DNA of 64,000 nucleotides from NCBI GenBank assembly GCA_018398575.1, contig JAGTXZ010000024.1, positions 1,860,001-1,924,000 of the forward strand, written 5' to 3'. The notes under the pieces were generated by a model. It worked only from the letters and a program-made list of their open reading frames with translations, made no database searches and had not been told where the DNA came from. Source of the DNA: Ampelomyces quisqualis. Lineage: Eukaryota > Ascomycota > Dothideomycetes > Pleosporales > Phaeosphaeriaceae. A program made the translations under genes and the position numbers. Positions 45,206 through 57,293 of this stretch are shown in pieces. Positions within the stretch are counted from its first letter, which is position 1. Every line of letters begins with the position of its first letter.

Positions 45206-46028
45206 CTTCGATACCGGTAGTGTAGAGAAATACCAGGACTCGAAACCTTACGAAAATACAACAGAAAGAAATAGCAACGACATCCTCATAGCGAACACCA
45301 GTGGCAATCTATATGGTACTGAAAGGTTCGCTTGAAGTTACTCACGAAGAGCCCACGCATACAGCCCCCGAGATAAATTGCGGCGCGGTTCTTGGCAAAG
45401 ACCTCTGATGACAATTCCCGCTCCCACCAGACTGGGTAAATCTAGCGTTTCATGCTGTTGTGCAATAGCATCGCGACCTACGCGCCCGGCTGAACTGCGC
45501 GGTCTGTGCAGCGGTTCGCACCGCCAAACACCATCAGGACCGCATCGTCAGACAGCGCTTCGAAGACATCTCCGCGCGCATCGCTCTTCATTGATTGTTG
45601 TAAGTGGTCGACTTGGAGGATGATTCGCAGTTGGAAGGAAGATGCATGCATGAGGCTGGAAGACGCAGAGGATAAGCGTGGGTCTAGCGCCGGGCTACGC
45701 TACTTTAAAGTTTGCAGATGTACACTCGCCAACTTGCATTCCTCCTATGTAGATGCAGAGTCATTATTGATGATTATAGTTTGATTCTGGAAGAAGTCCT
45801 CTTCAAACACATAAACCTTTGTACAAAACACCGTTTGTATATCACTCTTGCATTCCTCAAGCACATCCTTCCCACGGTGAATTTTGCATATGCGGGTGGT
45901 TTCTCTCTACACAGAAGAGACTATACAGCAGGTTCAGCCTCTAGGATATCCATGGCACCATCACTTCTCCAGCCCCAATCTTACCTTTACAAAGCACATG
46001 ACCTATATCCATATACACATCCACTCAC
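45206..46028. other. Intergenic, nothing recognised
   Basis: This is the upstream region of the DUF3433 gene and the 3' flank of the next gene. I see no supported feature. Confidence 0.4.
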
Positions 46029-46721
46029 TCAAAAAACCCCACTCTCGTCCCTAAACCCCCTCGCCTGCTTCTCCGCCCACTCCTTCGCCTCCCCATCCCC
46101 ATCCAACTGTCGATCCACCTCCCCATCCTCGCGAATAAACCTCCTAATAACCCCAACCACATACCCCCCTGGAACCCCCATCCGCACAGCATCATCCACC
46201 CCCCTATTCATCCTATACACATACTCCTCCCTCGCATCACCCTCTCCCACTCGTTCCCGATCGATATAAACCAACATATCTACCTTCCCAGCCCGCTCTC
46301 TTTCCGCATCCATCACTCGACGCCGAAGCAGCGAATTCGCCAGCGCGCCCGCAGGCCAGAAGTCACAGGGCAAGTATTCCTTAGTATAAGCGATTGGCAC
46401 GCCTTCATTCCGGTCTAGATTGGCTTCATCGGAGGGTTCGAGGGAATATACGAGGCCGAATACAACGGCGTCGTAGTTAGTGCTTGGCTGTTTTTCGCTG
46501 TCTGCTTGCTTCGCTTCCTCTTCGTTGTTGGGTTTCGGAGAGCGCTGTGTCTCGACCATGTTTGCATACCCCCGGGCGCTGATGATCCATTTATACCCGG
46601 GTAGGCGTGCGACGCCGAGGTATTGGGCTGTGGGACAGCGTTGGGACATTTGGTGCAGCCAGAGGTTGGAGCCGTAGCCGAAGTAGATTGTTTTGTTTGC
46701 TGGGAGGGAAGAGGCAGACAT
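46029..46721 (-). CDS. Gamma-glutamylcyclotransferase-like protein
   Basis: An intronless gene of 230 residues. The N-terminus carries the fold signature YFGYGSNL (Tyr16-Leu20 region), which binds the gamma-glutamyl group. The catalytic acid lies in the pattern LDRNEGVP (Glu106). VVFGLVYSLE precedes it, and YTKEYLP follows. These features place it in the GGCT/AIG2-like family, whose members form 5-oxoproline from gamma-glutamyl peptides or remove gamma-glutamylamines. Which substrate is used cannot be read. A charged insert (PNNEEEAKQADSEKQPS) lies in the middle. The C-terminal third is Glu/Arg/Gly-rich and may be flexible. The coding strand changes from C-rich to G-rich toward the 3' end. 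Confidence 0.85.
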   Translation of the reverse strand: MSASSLPANKTIYFGYGSNLWLHQMSQRCPTAQYLGVARLPGYKWIISARGYANMVETQRSPKPNNEEEAKQADSEKQPSTNYDAVVFGLVYSLEPSDEANLDRNEGVPIAYTKEYLPCDFWPAGALANSLLRRRVMDAERERAGKVDMLVYIDRERVGEGDAREEYVYRMNRGVDDAVRMGVPGGYVVGVIRRFIREDGEVDRQLDGDGEAKEWAEKQARGFRDESGVF

Positions 46722-47457
46722 GGTGATTTGGTTTGTTGTGGGTGTAGGAGGTGTCAGGAGGGGCAGGGTGAAGGAACGTTAGATTGAGGTGGAGGAGCTT
46801 TTATGTAGTATGTGGGGATAGTGTGAGACGATTAATGGAGTGTATTTTGGAGAGGTGGCGGTCATTTGAGTGAACACCTCAGAGGAACGATGCCGAGAAT
46901 TCAGAAGTTGTTGGTACAGGCGACGTGCGGATGGTGTTTAACTGACCAGCGTTATACGTTTGAGTGGGTGTAACAATGTATGTTAGACATCATGGTGACT
47001 TGGGTGGTTTTAGCGTGGTGCATGATTAGTAAGGCTGCAAATGTAGTGATTGACACCACATCTTCTTCCTTGTTCAAGACAAGGTGATAGCAAACAAAAT
47101 CGAAATCTGACTGATTTGAAACCATCAATGATGACCCTGTTTCCACCAAGGAGACATGTAAGTCTCACAAGAGCGGTTAAAGTACGGAATCCTCCCGGCC
47201 GTTTTCTTATCCAGAAATCGTGACCCGACCACTCCCCTTCAAAGTCGAGTCGTTCGTTCCGACTCATTCTCGGTCATGCAATTTCCCATCAAGGCGGTCA
47301 CCAAAAGCTCACATCTCCTCCCTTGCCTTTCGATAGCTAGCCTATCCACACGACATATCAGTTGGGGTCCCGATACTGTTGCTGCAAAAGCACATCAGAC
47401 ACTGCAAGCAAGATACGCAAATGACGAAATGAACATGTGGCACGGCGATATAATGGA
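46722..47457. other. Intergenic, nothing recognised
   Basis: The left part is G/T-rich on the plus strand and is probably the promoter and leader of the gene at 46721. No other feature can be supported. Confidence 0.4.
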
Positions 47458-48721
47458 CTAGAAATCAGGAGACTGGTGTCTGCGCACCTCTTGTTCAACC
47501 TGCAACTGGTCCACGACAGGTGCCAGCTCCGACAGGATCTCGTAGGCCTTCTTGTGGTATTCGAGCTGGGCGGCGATCAGATCGGCGAGGTTGCGGAGAG
47601 GTTCGGGGGTGTCGAGGACCTTGGTTGGGTTAGCGGTTGCCTCTATTACTGGATTTGCTGCCGCATCTGGAATGATTTGGTCACGTACGTTCTTCATCAC
47701 GCCAACTGCCTCCTCAGTCTGGCCGACAAACTCGTCTTCAGCCTGCTCAATCTTGGCCCTTGCCTCCTCGCTCAGATCCTCCTCAGAGACCTCTTTGCGA
47801 CCAGGCTGGCCGGGCAGCGTGAATGTAGGGCCCCTGGCACTGGCCTTGGTCGCGTCCAAGCTCAATCGCGAGTTCTCCACATTCTTGCGGGCGCGTGTCG
47901 CAAACTGAAGGTTGGTGTTAAGCGTCGTGCTCCAGCCCGCAAGGAAGCGGCTCTGGATCTGGGCGTCCTGCGCCAGACGGGCCTCGCCGACCTTCTCGCT
48001 CGCGATGGCGTACTTCTCGAGAGCAGTTGCGAGCGGGTCCTCGCTGGAGCCGGTTTGCTCAGAGGTCAGCATGTGTGAAGCATTCAGCGCGGTGCGAGCA
48101 ACAGCGTGGCTGAATGTCTTGGGCTGCGGCTTTGCGGAGGGAGGTGCAATGAGGGCAGCCTGCGCTTCGGCGGGAGATGTGGCGTTGGAGAGGAGGTTGA
48201 CCTTCTCCGAGACGGTACGACCGAGATCAGTAACAGACTCGCGGATGTTGGCTGGGTAATCGTAGGCTTCGTTGGCGTATTGCGAGCTGGGGGAGCAGAA
48301 GTGTTAGTTCGTCGGGGGGAATGGTTGAAGCAGGTGTGAGCTGTCGTACGTGACCTGGAGCATGCTCGTGTGCACCTTCTTCAGCGCGTCGACGCGCTTT
48401 TCGAGCTCAATGTAGTCCGGAGGAAGTTGAGTCTGTATTGCGGCGTATTAATATTGTGTTCGACGGCTGCCTTCAACGAGCCTTTGGGCATGCCGGCATG
48501 CCCAAGTCTGGCTCTGGGTGAAGCACACCTTATCCTCAACATTTCCAACCTGCTCCTTGACGTACTGCTGAGTCCTGGCAGCCCAAGGTGTGAACGAGGC
48601 ACTATCGAGAAATTGTCAGCATGTCTTGATCTGGGCTCGGGCCTGATATCCCTATAGTGGGTCGTGTGTAAACGTACGAGATGCCCTTTCCAAAAGACGC
48701 GATCTTTCCAAGATTGTCCAT
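47458..48721 (-). CDS. BAR-domain protein, Gvp36-like
   Basis: Exons complement(47458..48286, 48350..48432, 48529..48601, 48678..48721) give 342 residues. BAR domains are helical dimers that sense or bend membranes; yeast Gvp36 acts at the Golgi and in endocytosis. Family features are FTPWAARTQQYVKEQVGNVE, LPPDYIELEKRVDALKKVH, TSQYANEAYDYPANIRESV and FLAGWSTTLNTNLQFATRAR. Near the end come EEARAKIEQAEDEFVGQTEE and LIAAQLEYHKKAYEILSELA, the long helices of the domain. The three introns are 63, 96 and 76 bp, all GT..AG, and each join restores the family sequence (for example QVTSQYAN). No SH3 domain follows. The match to Gvp36 rather than Rvs161 rests on the N-terminal helix and length. Confidence 0.9.
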
Positions 48722-49572
48722 GGTGACGGTTTACTGGAGGTTGAGTCTCTAGTGCTGGTGTTTGGGCAGTCTTCCTCGTACCCGGAGAGCTTGTTGAACT
48801 CGCGCACGAACCCGTGACACCGAAATGGCAGCTGCGCCGTCGGCAGTGATCCAACGCCCCACTAGCCAAATCAGGGCAGCCGCTGGACCCTTCACACGTG
48901 CAGTCCACGCGTTGTCGTTAGATTCACAGCAACACGTTTACAGCAGTAACGCAGACTATTTCAACGTTTGCTTGAGTGCGTAGGACGATGTCTAGGAGGT
49001 CCAAAGCCTTGTCGATTGTGCTAGTTATTGAGGTGGTCCCTTTGCTCTGGCATAGGCTCCAACACATGAAGACATCAGTTGATCACGAGGATGCAACTAG
49101 TCTTCAATCAAGGACATGTACGCCATAGGGAAGAAGCTACTTCCCCTAACTTGTGTTGATTATAAATTCGAAACAGGATTTTTGATCAGCGCCGTTGAGG
49201 GCATGATCGGGTATCTCAGAAAGGCATGTCCGCAACGTGTAACAACTGTTTGTCCACTTCATACACTCGTCCTTCCTCGTTCACTACTTTCATTACGGTC
49301 GTCAGGTTGAATCGACGCCTTCCCAAAGCTTTTTTATCAGATTTGCCTGATATGCATGTACCCTACCCTGTGAAGAGACCAGAAACGCCATGTAAGATAT
49401 CACGAGAGGAGAATAGGACATATGCGCTTGTTGAAGTGCAAATATGTCCGGACATATCGTAGTGATAGCCGGAAGACGTACTGGGTGATGGTGTAAAATC
49501 AAACGCCATATGATAAGGTCTTGCCGTGTTGAATGCAGTAAGATCGCGAGTCGTCGCATAACGACGACTTCA
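48722..49572. other. Intergenic, nothing recognised
   Basis: This lies between the BAR-protein start and the MTHFR stop. Only short frames occur, none with a known domain. Confidence 0.4.
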
Positions 49573-51694
49573 TCAGTTCGAGACCGCCAGGCCCTTCATG
49601 CCGTTGGTAACATCAACGACAGCTGCTTTTGCAGTGGCGAGCAGACCAGAATTCTGTTTCTCTTCGCCATGTACCTCTTTCGTCTCGCCACTGGTGCCGA
49701 GTGTGCCATTGGCACCATTTGTTTCGGTTGGCGTTGGAAGGTCGACACTGGGATTGTGAAGAGGCTTGTCCATGTCCTTTACCTGTAGACCGTCGAAGAT
49801 AGGGAAAATGCCGTGCGTGACATGAAAGTCGTTGTGTACTGTATACACCATTAGATATTTCAACTCGAGTATTTCACAGAACAGCACTTACCGATGTTGA
49901 GGAGGTACCAGGTATCCACGACGTCTTGGATGGCATATCTTGACGGGCTGACGCCTGAGTGGCAATTCGCCCACTGCTGACCTAGACGGTAGAACTCGTC
50001 CTTCCAGGCAAGGAAGCTGACAGTCTCCACAATCGTAGGCTGTACAATCTCTTTGCCGGGGAACACACCCCACGTTACGGCGTTTGGACCCTCATTGGGC
50101 GCGTTCGTCCTGAGATCGCCATCCTTGTTCACAGCATAGTACGTGAACTCCGGGTTGCGATCGATGCGCGTGATGATCTCAGCAATATACTCGGGTGAGA
50201 CGAGGACTTCGAGATATGCCTTTTGATAGACATATCCGTTGCGTGGTCCCCAGCCGAAGACAGGGTCAGAGGACTTGGCACCGTTGACGGCTGGCTGAGA
50301 GTTGATAGTCAAGAAACCACGACGATTGAGGTCAATCAAATCCTGCTGGATAGACGACGCTTCGCCGGTAATGGGCTGCTCACTCCATGGCAAAGCTTCA
50401 AGCTTCCCCTCCATGTACCGAACGAACAGATCGGACAAGTCTTTGATTGATGTTGGTGTGCCCCAGAGCTTGATGTTCTGCTCGTTTGTGCCCTTGAGAC
50501 CGATGCCGTATGAGTCCAATTCACCGAACGCAGGTGAACGAGAGTCACCCCAGCGGCCGTTGGGAAATTCGTCCCAGTCTTGTGTACGTGCAACGTAGGA
50601 GCGGTTGCGGTTGCGCCAAAAGATCGGTCTGACATTTTCATCGCGGCGGTTGAGACCAAGAGAGGGTCGCCACGGCAAGGGCTTCTCGAGCGGCGATTCG
50701 ACATCGGGCAGAAGATCGAGTTCTTCGAGGACCATGCGGGTGGCTTGTGCAAGATTCATGGTGTAGCTATAGTCGTCAATGTAGTTCAGTCCAAGCTTGG
50801 AGGATGCAACTCACAAGTGAAGATGTGTGATGCCGGCATCAATCAATCTCCGGCACATATCTGCGACTAGCCCTCTGCCGACCTCACGCACTTCGACATC
50901 ATCGTTCTTAACGGGCTCCAGAGCATCTATCCAATGTTGAGGAATGTTGCATCGTGTCCATTGGGCTCTCCGCAAGAAAGCAGCGTGTGTATGAATGGGC
51001 ATAATGCCAGGAATGATGGGGATATCGACACCCTTTGCGCGCACTCTGTTGACCCAGTCCAAGAATATGTCTGTGTCGTAGAACATCTGGGTCACAATGA
51101 AAGTGGCGCCAGCATCAACCTTTTCCTTGAGGTGATCGATGAGTTCGTCCACGTTTTCATTGTCGTCGCTGCCTTCTGAGTATCCCGCCACACCAATGTC
51201 AAAGTGGTTGCCATATTGGTCCCTGATGTATTTGACCAGATCCTTGGCGTAGCGGAAGCCTCCAGCGGTAGCCTCCCACTTTTCTCTTTCGCGCGGCGGG
51301 TCGCCTCTCAAGGCGAGGATGTTTGTGCAGCCGGACTGGTAGGCGTCTCGGAGGGCTTCGTCGAGCTTGGACTTCTCCATGTCGGTGCAGGTAAGGTGCA
51401 TGCATGTCTCGAGGCCGTATACGGTCTGGGCGACTTTGACCATTTCGCAGGTCAGCTTGGAGTGGCGACCCCCGGCGCCCCAGGTGAGGTCGATGAACTG
51501 TGGACCGAAGCCATGCATGCGGTCCATGCGGTCATAGAGATTCTGCACACCCTGGACAAGGTCAGTATACACTGTGCTCCTGCATGGTCCATCACGGTAC
51601 GACAAACCTGGGCAGTCTTTGGCGGGAAGAATTCGAAAGAGAAGGTAGGCTTCCCCTCGGCCCTGGCTTGGGCAAGTTTCTGAGAGATGTGCAT
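49573..51694 (-). CDS. MET13: Methylenetetrahydrofolate reductase
   Basis: Exons complement(49573..49838, 49892..50766, 50815..51551, 51608..51694) give 654 residues. The enzyme reduces 5,10-methylene-THF to 5-methyl-THF for methionine synthesis, using FAD and NAD(P)H. The catalytic TIM-barrel half begins with MHISQKLAQARAEGKPTFSF, FEFFPPKTAQGVQNLYDRM, FIDLTWGAGG, MHLTCTDM, LALRGDPP, VTQMFYDTD and IPGIMPI, all core family motifs. After PQHWIDALE comes the C-terminal regulatory half (VRPIFWRNRNRSYVARTQDW, FGWGPRNGYVYQKAYLEV, NAVTWGVFPGKEI, WYLLNIVHNDFHV). The last 60 residues are a poorly conserved Thr/Gly/Lys tail. All three introns are 48-56 bp. The gene diverges from the isomerase at 52262, with 567 bp between start codons. 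Whether it is the MET12 or MET13 orthologue cannot be fixed by eye. Confidence 0.93.
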
Positions 51695-52261
51695 GGCGGC
51701 GGGCTAGAGGTGAGAAGAGGCAAGGAGAGGGGAAAGAGCACGGAAGAGATGGAAGTCCTGTTTGCTGTCAGCAGTGTCGGCGAGCATGTACCCCACGACA
51801 TCGGACGTACAAGGATGCGGTCGATAAATTTACTCCACCACGCACTATCCGAAATAACGTTTGCGGGCCCAGCGATCTGCGAGTACCCGCGACATATACC
51901 GCAGCCCTGCTGTGCTGTGTGAGAGTGGATGGCTGAGGCGGGTGAGGTATGACGGTGAGTCGTTTTCTCTTAGCGGAGAGAAGTGCAATCAATTGTGTGG
52001 AGCTAGCCTAGCGCATTGGAGGGACAGTCGACGCTTCATGAAGACAGACATGTAATATTGTATATTGCGGGCCGGTCCAATATTGCAGCACAGTTTGGGA
52101 GAAGAGCCCCGCTGAAGCCTCTGAAGTCTAGAGGCAGGTGGACGCCGGCTTTCCCAAAGCGGACCCCCGAACACGTGATCTTCCCCAGGCATAACCTGTG
52201 TCGTCCCGAATAGTATCCGTAAACCCCCGCAGCATCGCAGACTGCAAAGAAACCCGCTGTC
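51695..52261. promoter_or_regulatory. Divergent promoter region MTHFR / TIM paralogue
   Basis: 567 bp separate the two start codons. It must hold both promoters. I see no recognisable gene and no clear operator beyond a CCGAACACGTGATC segment near 52165 with an E-box-like CACGTG core. Confidence 0.45.
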
Positions 52262-53029
52262 ATGCCTCCCATGTCGCGCCCCCGGCGCATCGTGGGCGTC
52301 TCGCTCAAGATGTACTTCGACCTCCCCAGCACCCTCTCCTATGTCCGCGGCGTGCTGCAGCTCGACGGCGAGGCCTGGAACTCGCGCATCGACCTTTTCG
52401 TAGTCCCCGACTTCGTGTCGCTCACCGAGGCCAGCCGCATCCTCGAGTCCTCGTCCGTTATGCTCGGCGCGCAGGACACCTTCTGGGAAGACAAGGGCGC
52501 ATACACAGGCGAGATCAGCCCGCTGGTACTGCGGCAGGCTGGTGTGAGCATCGTCGAGATTGGACATGCTGAGCGGAGGGCGCAGTTTGGCGAGACTGAC
52601 GGCTGGGTCGCGAAGAAGGCGGGGGCTGCCGCGCGCAACGGCTTGATCCCACTCGTGTGCATAGGCGAGCGCACTCACCACAGCATCGCATCTGCAGCGG
52701 TGGGCGCCGCGATTGCAGAGTGCAAGCCGCAGGTCATGTCCGTGTTGGCTGCTGTGCCAGACGACTCCGAGGTCATACTGGCTTACGAGCCTGTCTGGGC
52801 AATTGGCGCACAAGAGCCGGCAGACCCTGACCACGTTGTCAACGTCACCCAAGAACTGAGGCAGCTGGCGAGCGGGCGCAGCGGCGTCACAAGAATTGTG
52901 TATGGCGGAAGTGCGGGGCCAGGTACCTTTGCGAACATCTCGGACGGAGTAGACGGCCTGTTCCTGGGACGCTTTGCGCACGATATCAACAACTTGAAGA
53001 AGGTCATCGAAGAAGTAGGAGGTGCTTGA
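52262..53029 (+). CDS. Triosephosphate-isomerase-family paralogue
   Basis: An intronless gene of 255 residues with the TIM-barrel isomerase plan. The active-site lysine is in VGVSLKMYF (Lys16) where glycolytic enzymes have NWKMNG. The catalytic His is in VEIGHAERR, the catalytic Glu in LAYEPVWAIG, and the phosphate-binding loop is YGGSAGPG. The altered first motif and GAQDTFWEDKGAYTGEIS match the branch with bacterial erythrulose-phosphate isomerases (EryH/DerI). The substrate may therefore be a tetrulose phosphate rather than glyceraldehyde-3-phosphate. That is inference from motif likeness. The start is MPPMSRPRR; a second ATG three codons later is also possible. A long minus-strand frame over the same region is only antisense. 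Confidence 0.88.
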   Translation: MPPMSRPRRIVGVSLKMYFDLPSTLSYVRGVLQLDGEAWNSRIDLFVVPDFVSLTEASRILESSSVMLGAQDTFWEDKGAYTGEISPLVLRQAGVSIVEIGHAERRAQFGETDGWVAKKAGAAARNGLIPLVCIGERTHHSIASAAVGAAIAECKPQVMSVLAAVPDDSEVILAYEPVWAIGAQEPADPDHVVNVTQELRQLASGRSGVTRIVYGGSAGPGTFANISDGVDGLFLGRFAHDINNLKKVIEEVGGA

Positions 53030-55379
53030 GCAATGGTGCTTGATCTAGCAGCAAGTGCTCCTACCGCTGCATTGCCGCGATTCATGCCTCTTCTAACCGC
53101 CCTGCGAAGTGCTCTGTATTGTGAGGACGAGCCTAACCTGCTACGACGGTAATCATCGATCTTGATCATGATAATACGTTCGCTGCTTTTTAAAATGTCC
53201 ACCTAGTAGTGCCCGACTCACCCCGGGCTTTTACTTGCGCGAATCCGATGTGTTGCTGGACCAGGTAGCATTAAAGTCAACAATACTGTAAATCGTCAAC
53301 TTCATCAAGTGTGGAGCCAGAATGTTCCGTGTCCATTCGATGCGAGGACCGATCGAGGCTACTTCTGGTGAAATATTCGAAGCACCTAGAAAGCAAGAAT
53401 ATCTTGCTGGACTTTTGGTGCTCCGCGATCAAGCTTTCAGTTGGGTCACAAGCGAGTATTCGTCAACCCTGTTCAGACGGCTATCGACCCATGGCCATCA
53501 ACTTTTTTGACGCGTTGACTATGGCCGACCAAGCCATCTCAAAAGTCTTCTCGATCACGCATAGTAGACTGGAGTATATCGCAGGAAATTGGAAGCATCG
53601 ACTGGAAAATGAGTTCAGGAACATCCTCGGTCGTTACAAACAGTATTGACGAGCAAACTATATCACGGGCAACATGCGCAAACTCGCTGTCTTCAACACT
53701 ACACTATATGATGAGTGTCAGCCCTAATACGAAACACGAGCGCAATCATATGCTTGCTGAGACAAACAGATCCGTTCTTTCGGACAGTTGCCCGGCAGGG
53801 GGATCAACAGAGACTTCTGCTCATGCTCATGCGTTTCGCTAGCAACGCGGCAGCGCTGAAGTTTCGTCCTGGATATCCATCCTCCGTTGCTCCGACCGAT
53901 GAATTGTGCAAAAAGCGATGGAGAGAAAGCGATGTTTCCGGCGTCCTATGGAGTCTGTAGCAATTATTTCCACGCACGGAAACTCATGGCGGCATGCATA
54001 TCTGGTGGACCGCAATATCACATCCTCTGTTCGTGTGTCGCCATCGCAATCCCAGTCATATCCGTTGTCTGAAGGCTCAATGCGCCTTTCCCAAAACACT
54101 CTAGTCCACCTCATTAGGAATACCGGTACTTCGGAAAAGCGTCTTTTTTAGCCGGAACGCCTTCCGCTCTATCTGCCTCATCCGACACCACGTCGGATGA
54201 GCGCAATGTGCGTCTCTGGTCACGTTCCTGCTTCATGACACCATACGAGTGCGCGATTGACATGCGGGGAAAGTGGGCAAAGACTTGCACACTTGTTCTT
54301 TGGAATCTCGTTCCACTGGCCGTGCTGGTAGTCGATCCTTCGGCGAGTGACAGCGCCGTGCTCTAGAGAATGAGCACTATTTGCTATCGCTCAGATTGTC
54401 GTGCCGAGGAACCGTATCGATCCATCATCGTTAGCCTCTGAGTAATTCTCAGACTAGCAACCACCTGTGTCCACTACCACGATACAAAGGCTGTTCCAAC
54501 ATACAGCCCATAGTTGTCGAGCCTTCTCTGGTGGCACGACGTCTGGAAATAAGAGATGGCTACCTACGTGTATACGTGGTGGATTTAGCACGCTTCCCCG
54601 CAAACTGTGCCTCGTTAGCTTACGGGCCGACCGACCATCACCACCCCCAAGGTCTGGGCCCACGCACGAATCATGGTCTTTCGCATGCATTCTCGTCTCC
54701 ACTCCGCACAACCGGCCTTAGCGTCTTGGACACTGAGAGCTTACTGGTTGTCTCTCCTCGGAAATCATGAACTCCTCTCGATCCTGAAAGACCATCAATA
54801 ACAAGGGACGGCGAGGTACTTCGGCGTCTTCGAGGCGGGTGCAGAGCTCATTTCCTGAACATTCTCTGCATCAGAGCAACATGCGTCCGGTAATTGGTAA
54901 TTTTTCTGTTTTGTAAAAGCCTTCATGTCGATTGAGTGAATATGGCGCACTTTGTGTGACGCACATTGAGGTATTATCAAGTTACCTACACTCTCATCAG
55001 TGGAATGGCGCCACAAACACCCCCCTTTGAGCCACCCATGCAACCTATCAAGTTTGGAACTACCCCAGCTTCTTAGTGTAGAGGCTTGACACCAGCTGGC
55101 ATGAGGTCTAGGCAAATTTCTTGTCCGCCAATACTGGATCCTCATACAGTGTCCGGCGCGGAGCCGCAGCGGTTGGTCCTCTATGCTTCGAAGCCATAGG
55201 ACATCATAGCTGCACGCGCTCATAGTTTCATCGATGATCGCTTGCTTTCGTCCGGTAGATCTATCATCCTGGGATCGAATCTGTGCTCCAAGTTTCGGGC
55301 ACTCTGATATAATCTCTCCGTACTTCCCCTGTAAGTCCCTCAACTTATAACAGTCCCCTGTTCCCAGCTACTGCCCTTA
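53030..55379. other. 2.35-kb stretch, no gene recognised
   Basis: A perfect hairpin with 10-bp arms lies at 54177-54201. Candidate frames at 53311-53649 plus (112 codons) and 54795-55343 minus (182 codons) have no domain I know and no supporting splice pattern. The second is the longest unexplained open frame here and could be a lineage-specific gene, but I do not call it. Confidence 0.4.
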
Positions 55380-56729
55380 ATGTCCCATCAACACGAGACA
55401 GTCACCACAACATCCAATACCACTAACGCGGGTCTCTTCACTAACCACGGTGCTGGGTTCACACACGAGGCTGCTACTAATAACAACGCACATCTTGGCG
55501 CAACTTCAGGACGGGAGTCAAATAACACCCATCTTGGAACCACAGCCCGTGACGGCGACACTCTATCAGCGGGATCAACAGCCAACGGCTCATTTTCCAG
55601 AATGGCTGAACACAACAATGGTTTAGAGAAGGACTTCTCTCGTCAAGATGGTATGGCAATATCCTTGCGCTACGCTTCTTGATGTTGACAGGTACAGGCT
55701 ACAACCAGCACCTCGATGGCAATGCAGACTCTGATACCGCTCTGAGAAAGATTCGAACAGCTGGTAGCATTTCCATTTCGCCCGAGCTTTTCGAGAAACT
55801 GTACCTGTCACCTCCCAACAAGGTCAAGGGCGATCTACGAAAGACTTTTGGCAACCCCACACCACTGTACGTACCACTGATTGACGCATATTGGGGCAAT
55901 GACTAACCCAAAAAAGCGCCCTGGTTGGCTTCCTACTGTCGCTTACTCCTCTGAGCTGGACTCTGATGGGATGGCGTGGTGCTGGAGGAAACGGAGCAGC
56001 CAGCATTGGTTGGTACATGTTCTCTGGTGGCATGTTGATGGTACTTGGAGGTGTTGGTGAAGTAAGCATTCTGCACGCATTATCGAGACCCGCAAGCTAA
56101 CCTGATACAGTGGATCTTGGGCAACACATTCCCCTTCGTCGTCTTTGTCTCCTTTGGATCTTTCTGGCTCGGCTACGGTGCAACCCTCATCCCGTACTAC
56201 CATTCGATCGCCGCATACGCCAACCCAGCTGTTGAGACAAGCACGGGCGCTGAGACTGTTGGTTTTAATGTTGGAATAGGTATGCACAATTAACCCACCA
56301 AGGTCCATTGTACATGATTTGCTGAGTATACTTCTAGGCTACTTTATGATCTGCATGGGCATCTTGTGTTTCATCTACCTCATTTGCTCCATCCGCACCA
56401 ACCTGATCTTCTTCCTAATCTTCTTCACGCTCACACCTGCATTCGGTCTTCTTGCAGGCACCTTCCTCAACGCGGCCCAGGGCAACGCAGCAATTGCGGC
56501 AAAGTGTCAAGAAGCGGCTGGCGCCTTCACTTTCGTCACATGTATCCTTGGATGGTATATTCTCCTCGCAATCATGCTGGCTAGCGTCGATTTCCCATTC
56601 GACCTTCCTCGTAAGTTACTTCATCGTTATGGACGGAGCGTATAATGATGCTAATACTACATAGTCGTGGATCTTTCTGGCATGATCAAGGGTGCAAGCG
56701 AGAAGCGCAAAGTCGATCACGTCGAATAA
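55380..56729 (+). CDS. Gpr1/Fun34/YaaH family acetate/ammonium transporter
   Basis: Six exons (55380..55650, 55692..55866, 55917..56061, 56111..56279, 56338..56610, 56665..56729) encode 365 residues. A long polar N-terminus rich in Asn, Thr and Gly (about 130 residues) precedes six membrane helices. The family motif NPTPLALVGFLL lies at the first helix, followed by GWRGAGGNGAASIGWYMFSG, GNTFPFVVFVSFGSFWLGYG, FMICMGILCFIYLICSIRTN and AGAFTFVTCILGWYILLAIM. Ato-type members carry acetate or are linked to ammonium export at the plasma membrane. Introns are 41 to 58 bp, and all joins keep frame (QDGTGYNQ, PTPLALVG, GVGEWILG, NVGIGYFM, DLPLVDLS). The protein ends KRKVDHVE. Confidence 0.93.
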
Positions 56730-57293
56730 ACCTTTGCGCCAATCAAGACGGTACGCGATATTAAAAGCGTGGCAGAAGATGTCCGTCCAAAATTCGATAT
56801 GCGAAAGTTGTAGTGTGTGTATGTCTGAATGTCCATTATGACGCTTCCGGGATAATGCAGTGGCAGTCGACGGCAATAGGGAGCATGTTGTTCGGATGTT
56901 CACATTGTACGTGCAGTGTATCTTGACGTCAGCACGACCTACTTACACGTTTAATGTAATGTTGTATTTTCGCATTCAAACATTGTGTGTTCATATTTTT
57001 TGTCTCTATCTTGTAGAATCCTTCGCACTGCCTCCTCTCACGTGCTCCGCTACTTCGACTCATCTCTCTTCGAACATACGCCCCACGCCATTAGATGTCG
57101 ACGCACGACAATGGATATACACAACGCATCTGAAACACAGACTTGAAAAAGCACAAGCTTTGGTTCACGAATTGTGACGACATGATCATCTGTATGAACG
57201 CCCATGCTCGACACTATGGATCGCAAATTCATGCGGGACGGGATATCTTGCCGATTTAGCCAGGCGAAAGAACAACGATATAACCTATAAGAG
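56730..57293. other. Intergenic, nothing recognised
   Basis: This is the 3' flank of the transporter gene. I see no supported feature. Confidence 0.4.

Noticed and set aside
51989..52981. Minus-strand open frame of 330 codons
   Set aside because: Antisense to the TIM-family gene, with no domain.
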